A DNA stretch of 64,000 nucleotides from Lumbricus rubellus. Its lineage: Eukaryota; Annelida; Clitellata; Crassiclitellata; Lumbricidae. Made by a program: the position numbers and the translations under genes. Positions 50,940-61,679 of the stretch are shown one piece after another. The notes below the pieces were generated by a model that was not told the origin of the DNA, did no database searches, and saw nothing but the letters and a program-made list of their open reading frames with translations. The DNA lies in assembly GCA_945859605.1 (NCBI GenBank), contig OX243827.1, positions 8,775,974 through 8,839,973 on the forward strand, in the 5' to 3' direction. The first letter of the stretch is position 1, and each line of letters starts with the position of its first letter.

Positions 50940-50991
50940 CTGATGATGACGACCATTGATGATGATGATGATGGTGATGATGATGGTGATG

Positions 50992-51024
<33 letters not shown>

Positions 51025-51054
51025 GTGGTGGTGGTGGGGTGGAGGTGGTGGTGG

Positions 51055-51144
<90 letters not shown>

Positions 51145-51170
51145 CGATGATGACGACGATGACGATGGCG
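50940..51170. repeat. (GAT)n tract
   Basis: gat triplets with ggt and tat interruptions, downstream of the GPCR stop. Confidence 0.95.
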
Positions 51171-51415
51171 TTGATGGAGATGAAGATATCGTATATCTTA
51201 ATCACACATCGGTTCCATATCACATCCATATCATATCACAACAGTTCCATGCCAAACCCTTTCTTTTCCATAGAGTTTCAAGCTATAAACTAAGGGTGCA
51301 CTGGGTCAGTCCTCCTCTGTACAGCGGCGTTAGATAAATTCCTAGATTTGATCAGAAGGAAGCAGTGGTTCAGATGGTTGATTGAGAAGCAATAATTATG
51401 ACGTCACTTCCACTG

Positions 51416-52248
51416 TCAAGGGCCGCATGGTCGGCAGATGATTCGCTTGAATGCTTTGCGAAACTCAGCGTTGCAAACGGTATAGATGAGAGGATTGAGA
51501 AAACTGTTGACGTATCCAAGCCACGAGAAGAAGGAGAAGAGACGACCATCAACCGAACAGATCTTCCACGACGATGACGAGGATGGAGAGGAGGAAAAGG
51601 AAGAGGAGGAGGAGGTGGAGGTGGTGGATGATGTAGAGGAAGATGGAGAGGCAGATGAGGAGGAGAAGGAGGAAGAGGAGGAGAAGGATGGGGAGGAGGA
51701 GGAAGAGGAGGAGGATGGAGAGGAAGAGGAGGAGGAAGATGGAGAGGAAGAGGAGGTGGAAGGAGAGGAAGAGGAGGAGGAAGATCGAGAGGAAGAGGAG
51801 GTGGAAGAAGAGGGGTATGGAGAGGAGAAGAGGGAATAGGAGGAGGAAGAGGAAAATGATGAGGAAGAGGAAGAGGAGAATCTGGAGAACGAGGAAGAAG
51901 ATAAAGAAGAGGAACTAGAGCTAGAGGAAGATGACGACGATGATGATAATAATGAAATATGAAGAGAAAAAGAAGAGGAAGAAGAGGAGGAGGAAGAGGA
52001 GGAGGAGAAGCAACATAGTGTCGCGAGAGATGTTGACAGCGAAGAGGATGCGTAGAAATCTGAGGAGAAGGTTGAAGAAGAAGACAATGGAGAAGTGATG
52101 AGAGACGATGAAGAGCTTGAAGATGGAGAAGAGGAGGTGTGGGAGGATGGCGATTGTTCTCCATACGATTGTGTTTCCCCGTAGCGTATACAGATGGCGT
52201 TGCTGATGTTGAGGGTGAAGAACGGAGCCCAGCAGATGAGGAAGACAC
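51416..52248 (-). CDS. D2-like receptor exon 4: TM6, serine-rich loop, TM7, stop
   Basis: Starts [20 protein letters not shown] and ends [38 protein letters not shown]. Between lies a pyrimidine-rich tract (51569-52168) read as about 200 mostly serine residues. It may be a true extracellular loop 3 expansion or an unrecognised intron. The acceptor tgtatgtctag is the innermost of three tandem copies. Confidence 0.8.
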
Positions 52249-55200
52249 CTAGACATACAAAGCAAGACACCTAAACATACAAAGCAAGATAACTAAACAT
52301 ACAAAGCGCAGGCAAAAGAACAGATACTATCATTCAGAGAAAGAATAGCTACGAAACAGTCTTCGTAGCCTACTCAACATTGTATGCCACTAATGCTAGT
52401 ACAATCACCTGCATAGGGCTACACACATACATTTATATATACATACATGTATTGTATTGTATACATGATGTACCATTGTACATGCGTGTTTGGAGACTTT
52501 GGAAGTTTTGACACATCGAAAGCGTCTTTTTTGAGCCAAACGATCTAATGATGATCTATAAAAAAGCTAAAATCGATTCTCTGTGTGATTTTATCCTTCT
52601 ACAGCGCTTTAGCCTATAATGTTTTAATACAATAGACTACAACACAATAGTGCCTACATGCATGCATGCACGTATCTGAGTATAGTCATAAGGGCTTCTT
52701 ATAATGACCTCTAAATCGCAGGGGGTTGAGCCCACACACCTACTGTACATGGTAATGCATGCTAATTAATGTCAGCCATGCAACAAGGAAGTGTCCGAAT
52801 GCATAGCCTATGAAGTCATCTTAAAACCGTCGTTGTCGACCTGTAGCCTATCTAGTATCATGCCTACTGCTGCTTGAATTAAAGTACTCCTTTGAATTAG
52901 AGTACTACTTTGAACCAGTCAACGATGACCCTTGAAGTTTAATGTGTCGTTGAGAATCCAAGTGGTGGACTTCACAATCTATTTTATGGATCATTGGCTG
53001 CTCAAGTGTTTGGCTAAGATCAACTTTTTGAAATCTCGATATTATTTAAATCTCGGGTTATAAATAGCACTAGGCGAGGCGCGGGGGTGTAGTGGGTATG
53101 TTCGTTGCCTTGCAGCCGAATGGCTGAAGGTTCGAAGCCTCCTCAAGTCGCCGCGTATGGACCTTGTGCAAGTCCTTCACTCGCAATTGCTCATGCGCTT
53201 AGGCGTGAAACTCCTTTCAGTGTCCGCGCTGTAGACGGGGAGCGCTTCTGAGTAGAAACCTTGAATTGTTGGCCATTTATTTTTTGATTCAACAAGTGCA
53301 CAAACATGTGTGAGGCGTCCAATCTAAATGGGCAGCAGAGGTTAAGGGTCTTAACTCGAGCTAGTATGGCTCCCTGTCTTCCAGTGCATGAGTGCATCGA
53401 GTACAGAATTGCTGAGCTGGTTTGGCGTTGTCTCTTTGACTCTGCTCGTGAGCTCTGCTGTTCAGAATCAGGTTGTGCTGCTAGCTCTAAGAGTCTCTCG
53501 CTCTGCCTCGAGCGGAGGGGGAGCTTTTTGGTCCCTCATGTGTTAGAACGCCAACCTTTCAGCGTCACGCTGTCTCAGCTGTAGGTTCTTCTATTTTGGA
53601 ATTATAGGTCTATCCCCCCCCATATGAGATACGCCTGTTGCCTAGAGTTGTCTACAGGCTTCTTAAGACTTTGTTGCTTTTTATCAGCGTGGTTGGACTG
53701 GGAGCGCCGCTGAGTGGGCTTCACGAAGGGTGCTATCATCATCATCATTGCTCTCCTCCGTCCGGCCGCGCCGACGATGAGGCCTCTACATGGCGTCTCC
53801 ACCCTGTTCTGTCCTTGATGATATCCATGGCATTCCTCATAGGCGTAGGGGACATTTCAGCGCTGGGGGGGGGCAAAAATGAGGCTTTTGCCCGAAAAAT
53901 TTTTTGTCATCCGTTGAAATCTTAAGAAAAATTCCCGTTAGGTTTGCCCGAAAATTCTTACGACCTTTTTTTAGTCACGGTTGAAATCTTCTGAAATTTC
54001 CCGTTGCTTTTTGCCCAAATTTCGGGCAAGTCTGACTTTTCGGGCAAAAAAGACCCGGAAAAATAAAAAAAGCAAAAATTGTTTAAAACTTTTTTTTTCT
54101 GGGTCTGCTTGCCCGAAAAATCAGACTTGCCCGAAATTTGGGGGGGCATTTGCCCCCCCTGGACCCCCGTCTCCTACGCCTATGGCATTCCTCATATCCA
54201 TGTTTCTTTCTTTCAGATCTTCTCTTATGTTGTCCATCCAAGTTTTCCTCTGGCGCCCTCTGCTTCTCCCTCCCTCCACGTTGCCGTGCAGGGCTGCAGC
54301 TGGTAATCTTCTGTCATCCATATAAACACCCATAAACACGCCGCGTAGACAGCATTTAGATCGTCACAGTTGGCAAAAAGTTAACGACTGTTGGCCATTT
54401 ATTTTTTGATTCAATTTTGGTCGTCCATATTTCTGGAAATTGGAATAAGCTATTGCCTACCTATAGCATTCTCCGTAATGAACTTCTTGGTCTTTCTTTG
54501 TCCTTTTCCGCAACCGTTTGAAAGCCATTCAATTTTATTGTTGCTTGGCGCCGTCAGGTCGGGAGAGCCTCTGAGAAGTTTCTGTTGGATTGGCGCTATA
54601 TAAATTCATGATTACAATTGCGATTGTTCACAATTGACCAATTGGATACGGGGGAGTGGTGGTACAGTGGGTATGTTCGTCGCCTTGAAGCCGGAGGATT
54701 GCAGGTTCGAATTCGCCTCAAGCCGCCACGTATAGGGACCTTGAGCAAATCCTTCACTCGCAATTGCTCAGCGCCTCGGCGTGAAACTCCTATGCAGTGT
54801 CCGCGCTGTAGTTGGGAGCGCCTCTGAGTAGGGAGCTTGAAGGGGCGATAAAACAAGTGCACATCCAAACAAAGATTGCACGATCATTCACTAGATGGAA
54901 TCGCTTACTCACCGAGTACAACGGCCAATGTTTTCGTCACCTTCCTCTCCTGTCGTCTTGTCGATTTGACTGCCGCGTTCTTTCCACTTCTCGACCTCGA
55001 AGTCCTTGACCTTGAAGACATTGACCTTGAAGACCTTGACCTTGACGACGTCACTGGCTTGCCTCGACTGCTCAGAGTGACCCGCTGCTCCACCTTTCGA
55101 TCGTGGCGGGAATTCCGCGAATTCATCAGAGACACCCGGATGTTATTCTTCCCCATCGTTCCGAAACCTTGACAACCGTGAGGCGGAGCAGACGATCTGT

Positions 55201-56687
55201 CGCCATGGTGATCGGTGGACACGCATTCCATTGCTGCGTGTCCACGGAAACCATCGGTCACCACCTCTTCCACTTTTCCGTCTCTATGGAAACCACCGTG
55301 CACACCATCCGCTGTTCCCCCTTCTCCATATAAACCAACCGACTCCTCCTCCTTCGCAGGTCCTGGCCCTTCCCCCTTGGAGTCGACCACCTTGGGTACG
55401 AGCTCCTCCGGACTTGGATACGTCTGAACAAAGAAGGCGCGCCTGACGATCCTCACTCCCCGCGGAGCACTGATCATTCTGCGAGTACACGTGGCGGATG
55501 ACGTCGTCAAATCAGCTTCACTACTACTCGCCATCGATTCACATGGAAGACTCGGCAATGTCGGTTCATCCTCAGCGAAAACGCGCAACTCTATCGTTGA
55601 ATCATCATCCCCCAGGAAAGCCCCCACTGTGTTTCGGGGTTTTACACCCTGCCGCAGGGCGACCCTTGCGACGGCGGGCAGGCTGCAGAGAGTGGCCGCT
55701 GCAGCCGCTGCCGCTGAGGCCGCCGCGTTGGCGTGCAGAGTAGGGGCGCTGTGCCGGGCGTGTCGCCGCCTCAACGCACGGAAGATGCGGTAGTAGATGG
55801 CGACCATGACGATGCAGGGGACGTAGAAGGAGGCGAGGGACGACCCGATGATGAAGTCGGCGTTGTAGAAGACGCAGAGCGAGGGGGTCTGCGTTCGGCG
55901 TTGGGGAGTGTAGTTCATTCCGAGGGCGATTGGAAGAGACACGGCCACGCTGACCGACCATGTCAGGATGACCATGAGGACTACGCGATGGCTCAAGGAG
56001 TTCCGCTGATTGGAGTAGCGAACCGGTTGCGTCACCGCCATACACCTGCGTAAAAGAAGCCGGCATATACATGTACGTGTATGCTTATGACGTAGTTACA
56101 TACATGCACGCCAACGTGCATACATAGCTCCACTCCTTGTCTCTACTCTGACTACTTTGACCCTCCCCCATATATATATATACACACCAATGGCACTTCT
56201 ATTCTTTTATACTTCTTTTTAGTTAAGGTTTCTTTCTTTTTTAGTTAAGGCTTGATAGCTTTACAACACCGTGTTGTCTTATCGATACATGTATATTGTA
56301 TAAGCTCAGCACGCAATTTCATACGTCTGGCCGAAGGAGAGATGCATTCAATTTAAAAGTAAAAGGGATAAGAGTTTGAAGTTGAGCGATGATAGCACGC
56401 TAAGCTACCTTGCAGCGCCGACGAAAAAACGAAATTTACGGAGCAACGCCGGGTAATTCAGCTAGTTATCTACAGACGCTGTCTAGTCTGGAATGGACAA
56501 CATTCGTCAGGATCCAAATTGACACCTTTAAATGAACCGCCGCTTTTTTTGTCAGCGAAAGGTGTTGAATGTCCAGGGTTAGCCAAAGCAATGGCCAACA
56601 AAGTGCGTATGTATGTATGTATGTATGTATGTATGTATGTATGTATGTATGTATGTATGTATGTATGTATGTATGTATGTATGTATG

Positions 56688-56721
<34 letters not shown>

Positions 56722-58865
56722 TGTATGTATGTATGTATGTATGTATGTATGTATGTATGTGTGTATGTATGTATGTGTGTATGTATGTATGTATGTATGT
56801 ATGTATGTATGTATGTATGTATGTATGTATGTATGTATGTATGTATGTATGTATGTATGTATGCATGTATGCATGCATGCATGCATGTATGCATGTATGC
56901 ATGTATGCATGTATATATGTATCAATGTATGTATGTAAGTACTACGTACGCACATGTATTATGTATGTATGTATGTATGTATGTATGTATGTATGTATGT
57001 ATGTATGTATGTATGCATGTATGCATGTATGCATGTATGCATGTATGCATGTATGCATGTATGCATGTATGCATGTATGCATGTATGCATGTATGCATGT
57101 ATGCATGTATGCATGTATGCATGTATGCATGTATGCATGTATGCATGTATGCATGTATGCATGTATGCATGTATGCATGTATGCATGTATGCATGTATGC
57201 ATGTATGCATGTATGCATGTATGCATGTATATGCATGTATGCATGTATGCATGTATGCATGTATGCATGTATGCATGTATGCATACATACATCTCATACA
57301 TACATAGGCTACATGCATGCATGCATGCATGTAGCCTATGTATGTATGAGAACTTGCTATAGCAACATGTAAGAATCCTACGCAGAGGCGCTTCCGTCTA
57401 CAGCGCGGACACGGAGTTGGAGTTTCACGCCTATGCGTATAAGCAATTGCGAGTGAAGGCCTTGCTGCTGGGTCCTCTACGACTGCGAGGTGGTTTGAGG
57501 TGGATTTGAACCCACAACCTTCAGCGGCTCCATCTATGGACCAAACACACCCTTGCACCACCGCGCCCCACATGGATTCAACATGAATTAAAATAATGTA
57601 AATGCTATAGTTAAGATGTAGGAATGTGCTTTCATTAGGGTTTGTTTGTTGTTGAGGTAACTTTTGTTTGTTTTTGAGGCAACTTTTGTTTGTTTTTGAG
57701 GCAACTTTGTTTGTTGTTGAGGCAACTTGCCTGTCGATGCTGATTGCCATGAGGTTTAGGATTGACGCCGTGCAGCAGAGGACGTCCATTGCCACCCACG
57801 TATCGCACAGCACATCGCCCAGTTGCCATCTCGAATTGTTCCACTGAAACATACAAGACGTAAACGTAATCGTAATCCCCTTATTTTAAACTTAAAGCGA
57901 CAATCGAAAGCCAAAATTAATGTATGTAACCAGTTTATTCACGAGCGATATTATGTCTAATAAGGTCCGAAGGAGGTCGTAGTCTGATTATTACCAGAAG
58001 ATCAGAGGCAGCAGAGAGTATACCCGTTACAAGACAGAAGAACTGAACCATAAAAACCATAACCACAGTTCAGGAGTTATTCTAAGAAATTTTTAGAACT
58101 GCACAAAGCGACCTTTTTAGTCGTCCGGACCAAATGTTTGATCGTTGAAATCCCTTGAAAATATTACCATTTTGAAATTTTTCCGGCCCCCAAAAACTGA
58201 TGACCCTTTTTTAGTCCTTCGTTCACTATAACACTATGAGTTACTGCACAAAATCTTATTTTCAACTCCACAAATTTCTTTTCCCATACACACTTTGTGT
58301 CCAGCTGCACGTTAAAATAACCTCTGCCACAGTTTTTATTGCTCCAAGTGACAGTTGACAAAACATCTTTATTACATATAGTGTCTATAGGCCTGTAGAA
58401 ACTAACAAAAAACAAAAGGAGAGAACCCTTAAGGAAGAAGTTTAAAACCAAAATACATTGATCTCAACTTTTCAAGACAGTAATATACTAGATAGTAATA
58501 ATTATAACAGTTCGATTAGATATAATAAACATGAATAATAATTGAAGTCTTACTTCAACGTAGACTGCGAACGGCATAACAAGAATGGCGACGAGAATAT
58601 CAGCAACGGCCAACGAAACGATGAAGAAATTGGTGGCCGTTCGAAGACTTCTCTCCCTGAAAACACTCAGGCAGACGAGGAGATTGCCAACGAGGGTCAG
58701 AACAGGGAAGACGAGCAGAACCAGGGTCCATACGTTCGGACCACTGACCTCCACCCCATCAACGAGGACCGTGTCTGTAGTATGATCCAATGCTCCAAGT
58801 AAAACGCCCAAGGTGACCGACTGGGCGGACATTTTCGAGACACTAAGCTTACTTCGGATTGGCAT
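51416..58865 (-). CDS. D2-like dopamine-type G-protein-coupled receptor (4 coding exons)
   Basis: A seven-transmembrane receptor predicted to bind a catecholamine. Four - strand exons join in phase to 2391 nt (796 residues plus stop). Seen: TM1 Asn61, TM2 LAVAD Asp89, loop cysteine 117, TM3 Asp124 (amine-binding), DRC at 141-143 in place of DRY, TM5 serines 210, 211 and 214 (the SSxxS catechol pattern), an ICL3 of about 270 residues with poly-Ala and Arg-Ser stretches, TM6 CWAPFF (525-530), TM7 [14 protein letters not shown], and a short tail ending in cysteines, as in D2-class receptors. Intron positions (before TM3, inside DR, before TM6 GVFLICW) agree with those I recall for vertebrate DRD2. 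Odd: about 200 serine-rich residues (547-746) sit in extracellular loop 3. Other D2-like or orphan amine receptors are possible. Confidence 0.9.
51569..52168. repeat. Purine/pyrimidine-asymmetric tract inside GPCR exon 4
   Basis: gaggaag/gaggagg units on the + strand. Two other frames on the same strand are also open, so absence of stops alone does not prove it is coding. Confidence 0.9.
52242..52310. repeat. 22-bp triplication over the GPCR exon 4 acceptor
   Basis: cacctagacatacaaagcaa and two close copies follow one another. Each copy carries a tag acceptor on the - strand. Confidence 0.88.
52330..53070. other. GPCR intron 3 without recognised features
   Basis: No repeat family or exon seen. 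Confidence 0.35.
53073..53312 (+). mobile_element. tRNA-derived SINE with a foreign patch in its tail
   Basis: Normal to gagtagaaaccttgaa, then the expected ggggcgctata is replaced by 26 bases found also at 54389-54414, then caagtgcacaaacatg resumes. Confidence 0.85.
53330..53730 (+). mobile_element. Decayed LINE-A-type 3' fragment
   Basis: gctccctgtcttccagtgca and ctgagctggtttggcgttgt follow the reverse-transcriptase C-terminal pattern ([19 protein letters not shown]). The end is gactgggagcgccgctgagt, cttcacgaagggtgctat. Confidence 0.65.
53735..54345 (-). mobile_element. RTE-like LINE 3' fragment split by a MITE
   Basis: - strand encodes [40 protein letters not shown] and, past the [20 protein letters not shown], ending in a (gat)n tail. 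The frame resumes cleanly when the inserted MITE is skipped. Confidence 0.8.
53839..54183. mobile_element. Mutator-like MITE with 10-bp target duplication
   Basis: Ends ATAGGCGTAGGGGAC and GTCTCCTACGCCTAT. GGCATTCCTC flanks both sides. 345 bp, with internal ttgcccgaaaa repeats. It splits the RTE-like fragment. Confidence 0.88.
54400..54615 (+). mobile_element. LINE 3'-end fragment
   Basis: tcaggtcgggagagcctctg, agaagtttctgttggattgg, then cgctatataaattcatgatt. Confidence 0.65.
54648..54872 (+). mobile_element. tRNA-derived SINE
   Basis: acgggggagtggtggtacag head, ggttcgaattcg B box, gggagcgcctctgagtaggg tail. It ends 40 bases from GPCR exon 3. Confidence 0.88.
54913..56045 (-). CDS. D2-like receptor exon 3: TM4, TM5 and third cytoplasmic loop
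   Basis: A 1133-nt exon starting [15 protein letters not shown], with TM5 [12 protein letters not shown], then a long cytoplasmic loop containing poly-Ala, acidic stretches and an Arg/Ser repeat. It ends [11 protein letters not shown] at a gtgagt donor, phase 1. Confidence 0.94.
56060..56590. other. GPCR intron 2, part
   Basis: No gene-like feature. caacaccgtgttgtcttatc at 56264 resembles the dispersed agtgtcgc repeat. Confidence 0.35.
56607..57284. repeat. (ATGT)n then (ATGCATGT)n microsatellite
   Basis: About 260 bases of atgt, a short acgt-containing break, then an 8-base atgcatgt higher-order run of about 270 bases. Multi-frame ORFs are artefacts. Confidence 0.97.
57293..57350. repeat. 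Perfect 58-bp palindrome
   Basis: Arms of 29 bases starting ctcatacatacataggctac meet at a gcatgcatgc centre. No spacer. Confidence 0.95.
57353..57572 (-). mobile_element. tRNA-derived SINE, diverged
   Basis: - strand copy ending caccaccgcgccccaca. The B box is ggtttgaac-like and the (ca)-rich tail is degraded. Confidence 0.8.
57640..57730. repeat. 24-bp repeat directly after the GC donor of GPCR exon 2
   Basis: Four copies of gaggcaacttttgtttgttt or variants. The last copy supplies the donor and first intron bases. Confidence 0.88.
57731..57843 (-). CDS. D2-like receptor exon 2: TM3
   Basis: A 113-nt exon encoding [20 protein letters not shown] and [12 protein letters not shown]. Acceptor tatgtttcag. 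The donor is AG then gcaagt, a GC-type donor in phase 2. Confidence 0.93.
58071..58326 (+). mobile_element. hAT-like MITE, family M1 copy 4, with internal insertion
   Basis: Starts CAGGAGTTATTCTAAG, ends ACCTCTG, flanked by perfect CCACAGTT duplicates (58063-58070, 58327-58334). About 100 bases in the middle (58110-58212) are unlike other copies. Confidence 0.88.
58554..58865 (-). CDS. D2-like receptor exon 1: N-terminus, TM1, TM2
   Basis: Encodes [14 protein letters not shown], then [20 protein letters not shown], ending YVE at a phase 0 donor gtaaga. An in-frame TAG sits two codons upstream of the ATG. Met12 (KMSAQS) is an alternative start. Confidence 0.92.
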
Positions 58866-58869
58866 TAAG

Positions 58870-59479
58870 GCCTACTTAATTAGGCTACTGTTTATATCTT
58901 TTTCCAATTATAGCAGGGGTCTAATAGGCCATCAATGTTTCACAGAAGTGCTCTTTTTTATCCTTTTTATCCTCTTTCATCCTGCCATAAGTTCGTGAAT
59001 AATTTTAAAATTTCATACTTTAATTCAGTTTAATCCAATTTTATTTTATTAAGCTTGATTAGCTTTATACCTTAGCCTTAATAAAGTCACCGAAACTAAG
59101 CTTATATAAATTTACTGTTTAACCGTTGTTTGATCCTTCCTAGATCAGCTAAAGTTTGCTAAACTCAAGCAAGTAGCCTATGTTAGTGACTCAAAAAAGG
59201 TTTCAGTCAGATGTGACGTAGGCTTTCGTGCGACGCAGACGCCATTCTTGAGCAGACGACTTTGCGTTATGGACTGCATGGCGGGTTTTTGGTTGTTCTC
59301 GATTGGTGGAGTGACCGACCTGTGTTGACCAATGGAATCCTAGTGCTTTAAAAGTCGACCAATGGCAGTTCACTGTGCTAAAATACGCAAAGCCAAAGTC
59401 TTCGGTGCTGTGTTGAAGGCCTACACTGCAGCCTACACAGCAGCCTACACAGCATGCACGATCAGAGCACACACGCCAT

Positions 59480-59480
<1 letters not shown>
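58870..59480. other. Intergenic DNA upstream of the GPCR
   Basis: Presumably contains GPCR leader or promoter sequence. No TATA box or non-coding exon could be fixed. Confidence 0.3.
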
Positions 59481-59812
<332 letters not shown>

Positions 59813-60089
59813 AACAGAGTATCAGCTATTATGGGCCTCTGCCTTCAGCGTAGAAAAGCCTTCTATTTCAATTTAGTCTTGGTATCCTTGAGCGCTTAGC
59901 ATCATTTAGCGTCTGATTGCCATGGCTTAAGAAGCTCTAGCACAGATAGCCATGCATGCTCTTCGATAAAACTGCCATCCAAGAGTCGCAACGACTAGAG
60001 CGGAAAGTGTCCAAACTTGTGTGTCATTGTTGCTCCCAAAGTCAACTTAACCACTGAAGACGTTAGCGCATTTTAACCGTCAAGAGTGC

Positions 60090-60317
60090 AGCGTGTGTGT
60101 GTGTATGTGTGTGTGTGTGTGTTCATCAATGTATGCATGAATGTAGGTCTATGTATCTGTTTATGCATTCATACATGTGTCTTATGTAGGCCCATGTATG
60201 ACACCGTAAATACATACGTATGTATGTATGTATGTTGTATGTGTGTATGTATGTATGTATGTATGTATGTATGTATGTATGTATGTATGTATGTATGTAT
60301 GTATGTATGTATGTATG

Positions 60318-60351
<34 letters not shown>

Positions 60352-60379
60352 TGCATGCATGCATGCATGCATGCATGCG

Positions 60380-60452
<73 letters not shown>

Positions 60453-60560
60453 GGCAATTACCAATTGATCCATCTGTCTAGCATCCAGCCTGCCTTCCTG
60501 TCTGACGGTCTTGTCTGTCTATTTGTCTGTCTGTCTGTCTATCTGTCTTTCTATGCGTCT
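60090..60560. repeat. (GT)n, (GTAT)n, (GCAT)n, (GTCT)n compound microsatellite
   Basis: Four repeat types follow in order, each one substitution from the last. Confidence 0.95.
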
Positions 60561-60599
60561 GCCTAGCACTGACCAAATGATGAATAACACACTAGCGCC

Positions 60600-61660
60600 A
60601 TCCAACGACCGTTTTCGTCCACGGTCGTAGCCATCTCCACGTTCTCTGCTGTAGCCAATATGGTCACTCGTATTCCACACGGGATCGAGATGATAATTCG
60701 GGTAAGAACGGAGTCGACGGGTGATCGATCTTGTGAATGGGGGTGGGTTGGAGGGAGTGGGGTTGGAACCGGAAGTCTTCTGTCATCGGTGTGCGTCTCT
60801 CTGTTGTCTATGATTTACACCCGAGTGATCGTCTTGAAACGGACCGCAAGGGACGAGCTAATCTCGATGCTTATTTAGCGCTATTATGGTAGATTCGGTC
60901 GTAAATAACCGACAGGCGATCTGTAGTAGTCCGGCGATCCTCTATCGTGTGTTTCTTTGTCCTCTATTAGGAGCCTATTGATTATAGGTCTAGGTTACAC
61001 TTCGATCCAAAAGTACATTAATTTACATATGTTTAGGAATACATAGGCCTAAATAAAAACATACAATCGTAGCCAACATGATAATCATATCGAGGCTTAA
61101 AGGCCTAAAACATTCATGAATATTAATTGGTAAGAGGGGTCATAATAATATAAGCTATTAGCTTTTGTTGCCCCCACCCCCCCCCATTGCACTATACTGT
61201 ACTGCAATTTTCATGATTGTATAATGAGTTAAATGTGCAATAAATAAATAAAATATACTTAGGCCAACATAGAATCATGTGTATTTCCAGATTGTAAATA
61301 CATGATAGGTCGACTTGCCTATCTGCCATCTTGCATCTGAAAGAGTGCATAGGTAGCCCTACCAGTGGGACTTCTAATCCCTTCTGGGTTTCCGTTTGTA
61401 ACATACTGTTTTGTATATGTACTTCACAAAAATTGTTTTTGTTAATTTTGGTGCAATAAAATTGATGGTTATGGTTATAGATAGGCCTACACGGCATGCA
61501 TGTATGTACATGTATAGTACCATATAGGCCTAGTTAAAATCACTGCTTTCCCGAGCCTACACATCGCCCAAATAAAACGCCTCAAATCCATTCAGTGTGA
61601 ATTCTCACGATGTTTCTATCTTTTGGTTTTACCAATAACTTTTAGCCACTTTCCCTGGTT
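60600..61660. other. Intergenic DNA
   Basis: 60600-60900 is GC-richer and non-repetitive. No gene could be supported. Many taggcct words at 61040-61530. Confidence 0.35.
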
Positions 61661-61679
61661 AACGTAATTCGGTTTGGAA

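Noticed and set aside
51370..52248. A 292-codon alternative frame overlapping GPCR exon 4
   Set aside because: Shadow of the same pyrimidine-rich tract; it lacks the TM6 and TM7 motifs that the chosen frame has at both ends.
56569..57372. Long multi-frame ORFs of Met-Tyr-Val-Cys and His-Thr-Tyr-Ile repeats (also at 2840-3260, 3830-4140, 15000-15480, 37190-37660, 60090-60560)
   Set aside because: Microsatellite periodicity without stops in several frames on both strands; not genes.
60660..60701. Short exon MVTRIPHGIEMIIR with a gtaaga donor
   Set aside because: No signal peptide, domain or partner exon; too short to support.
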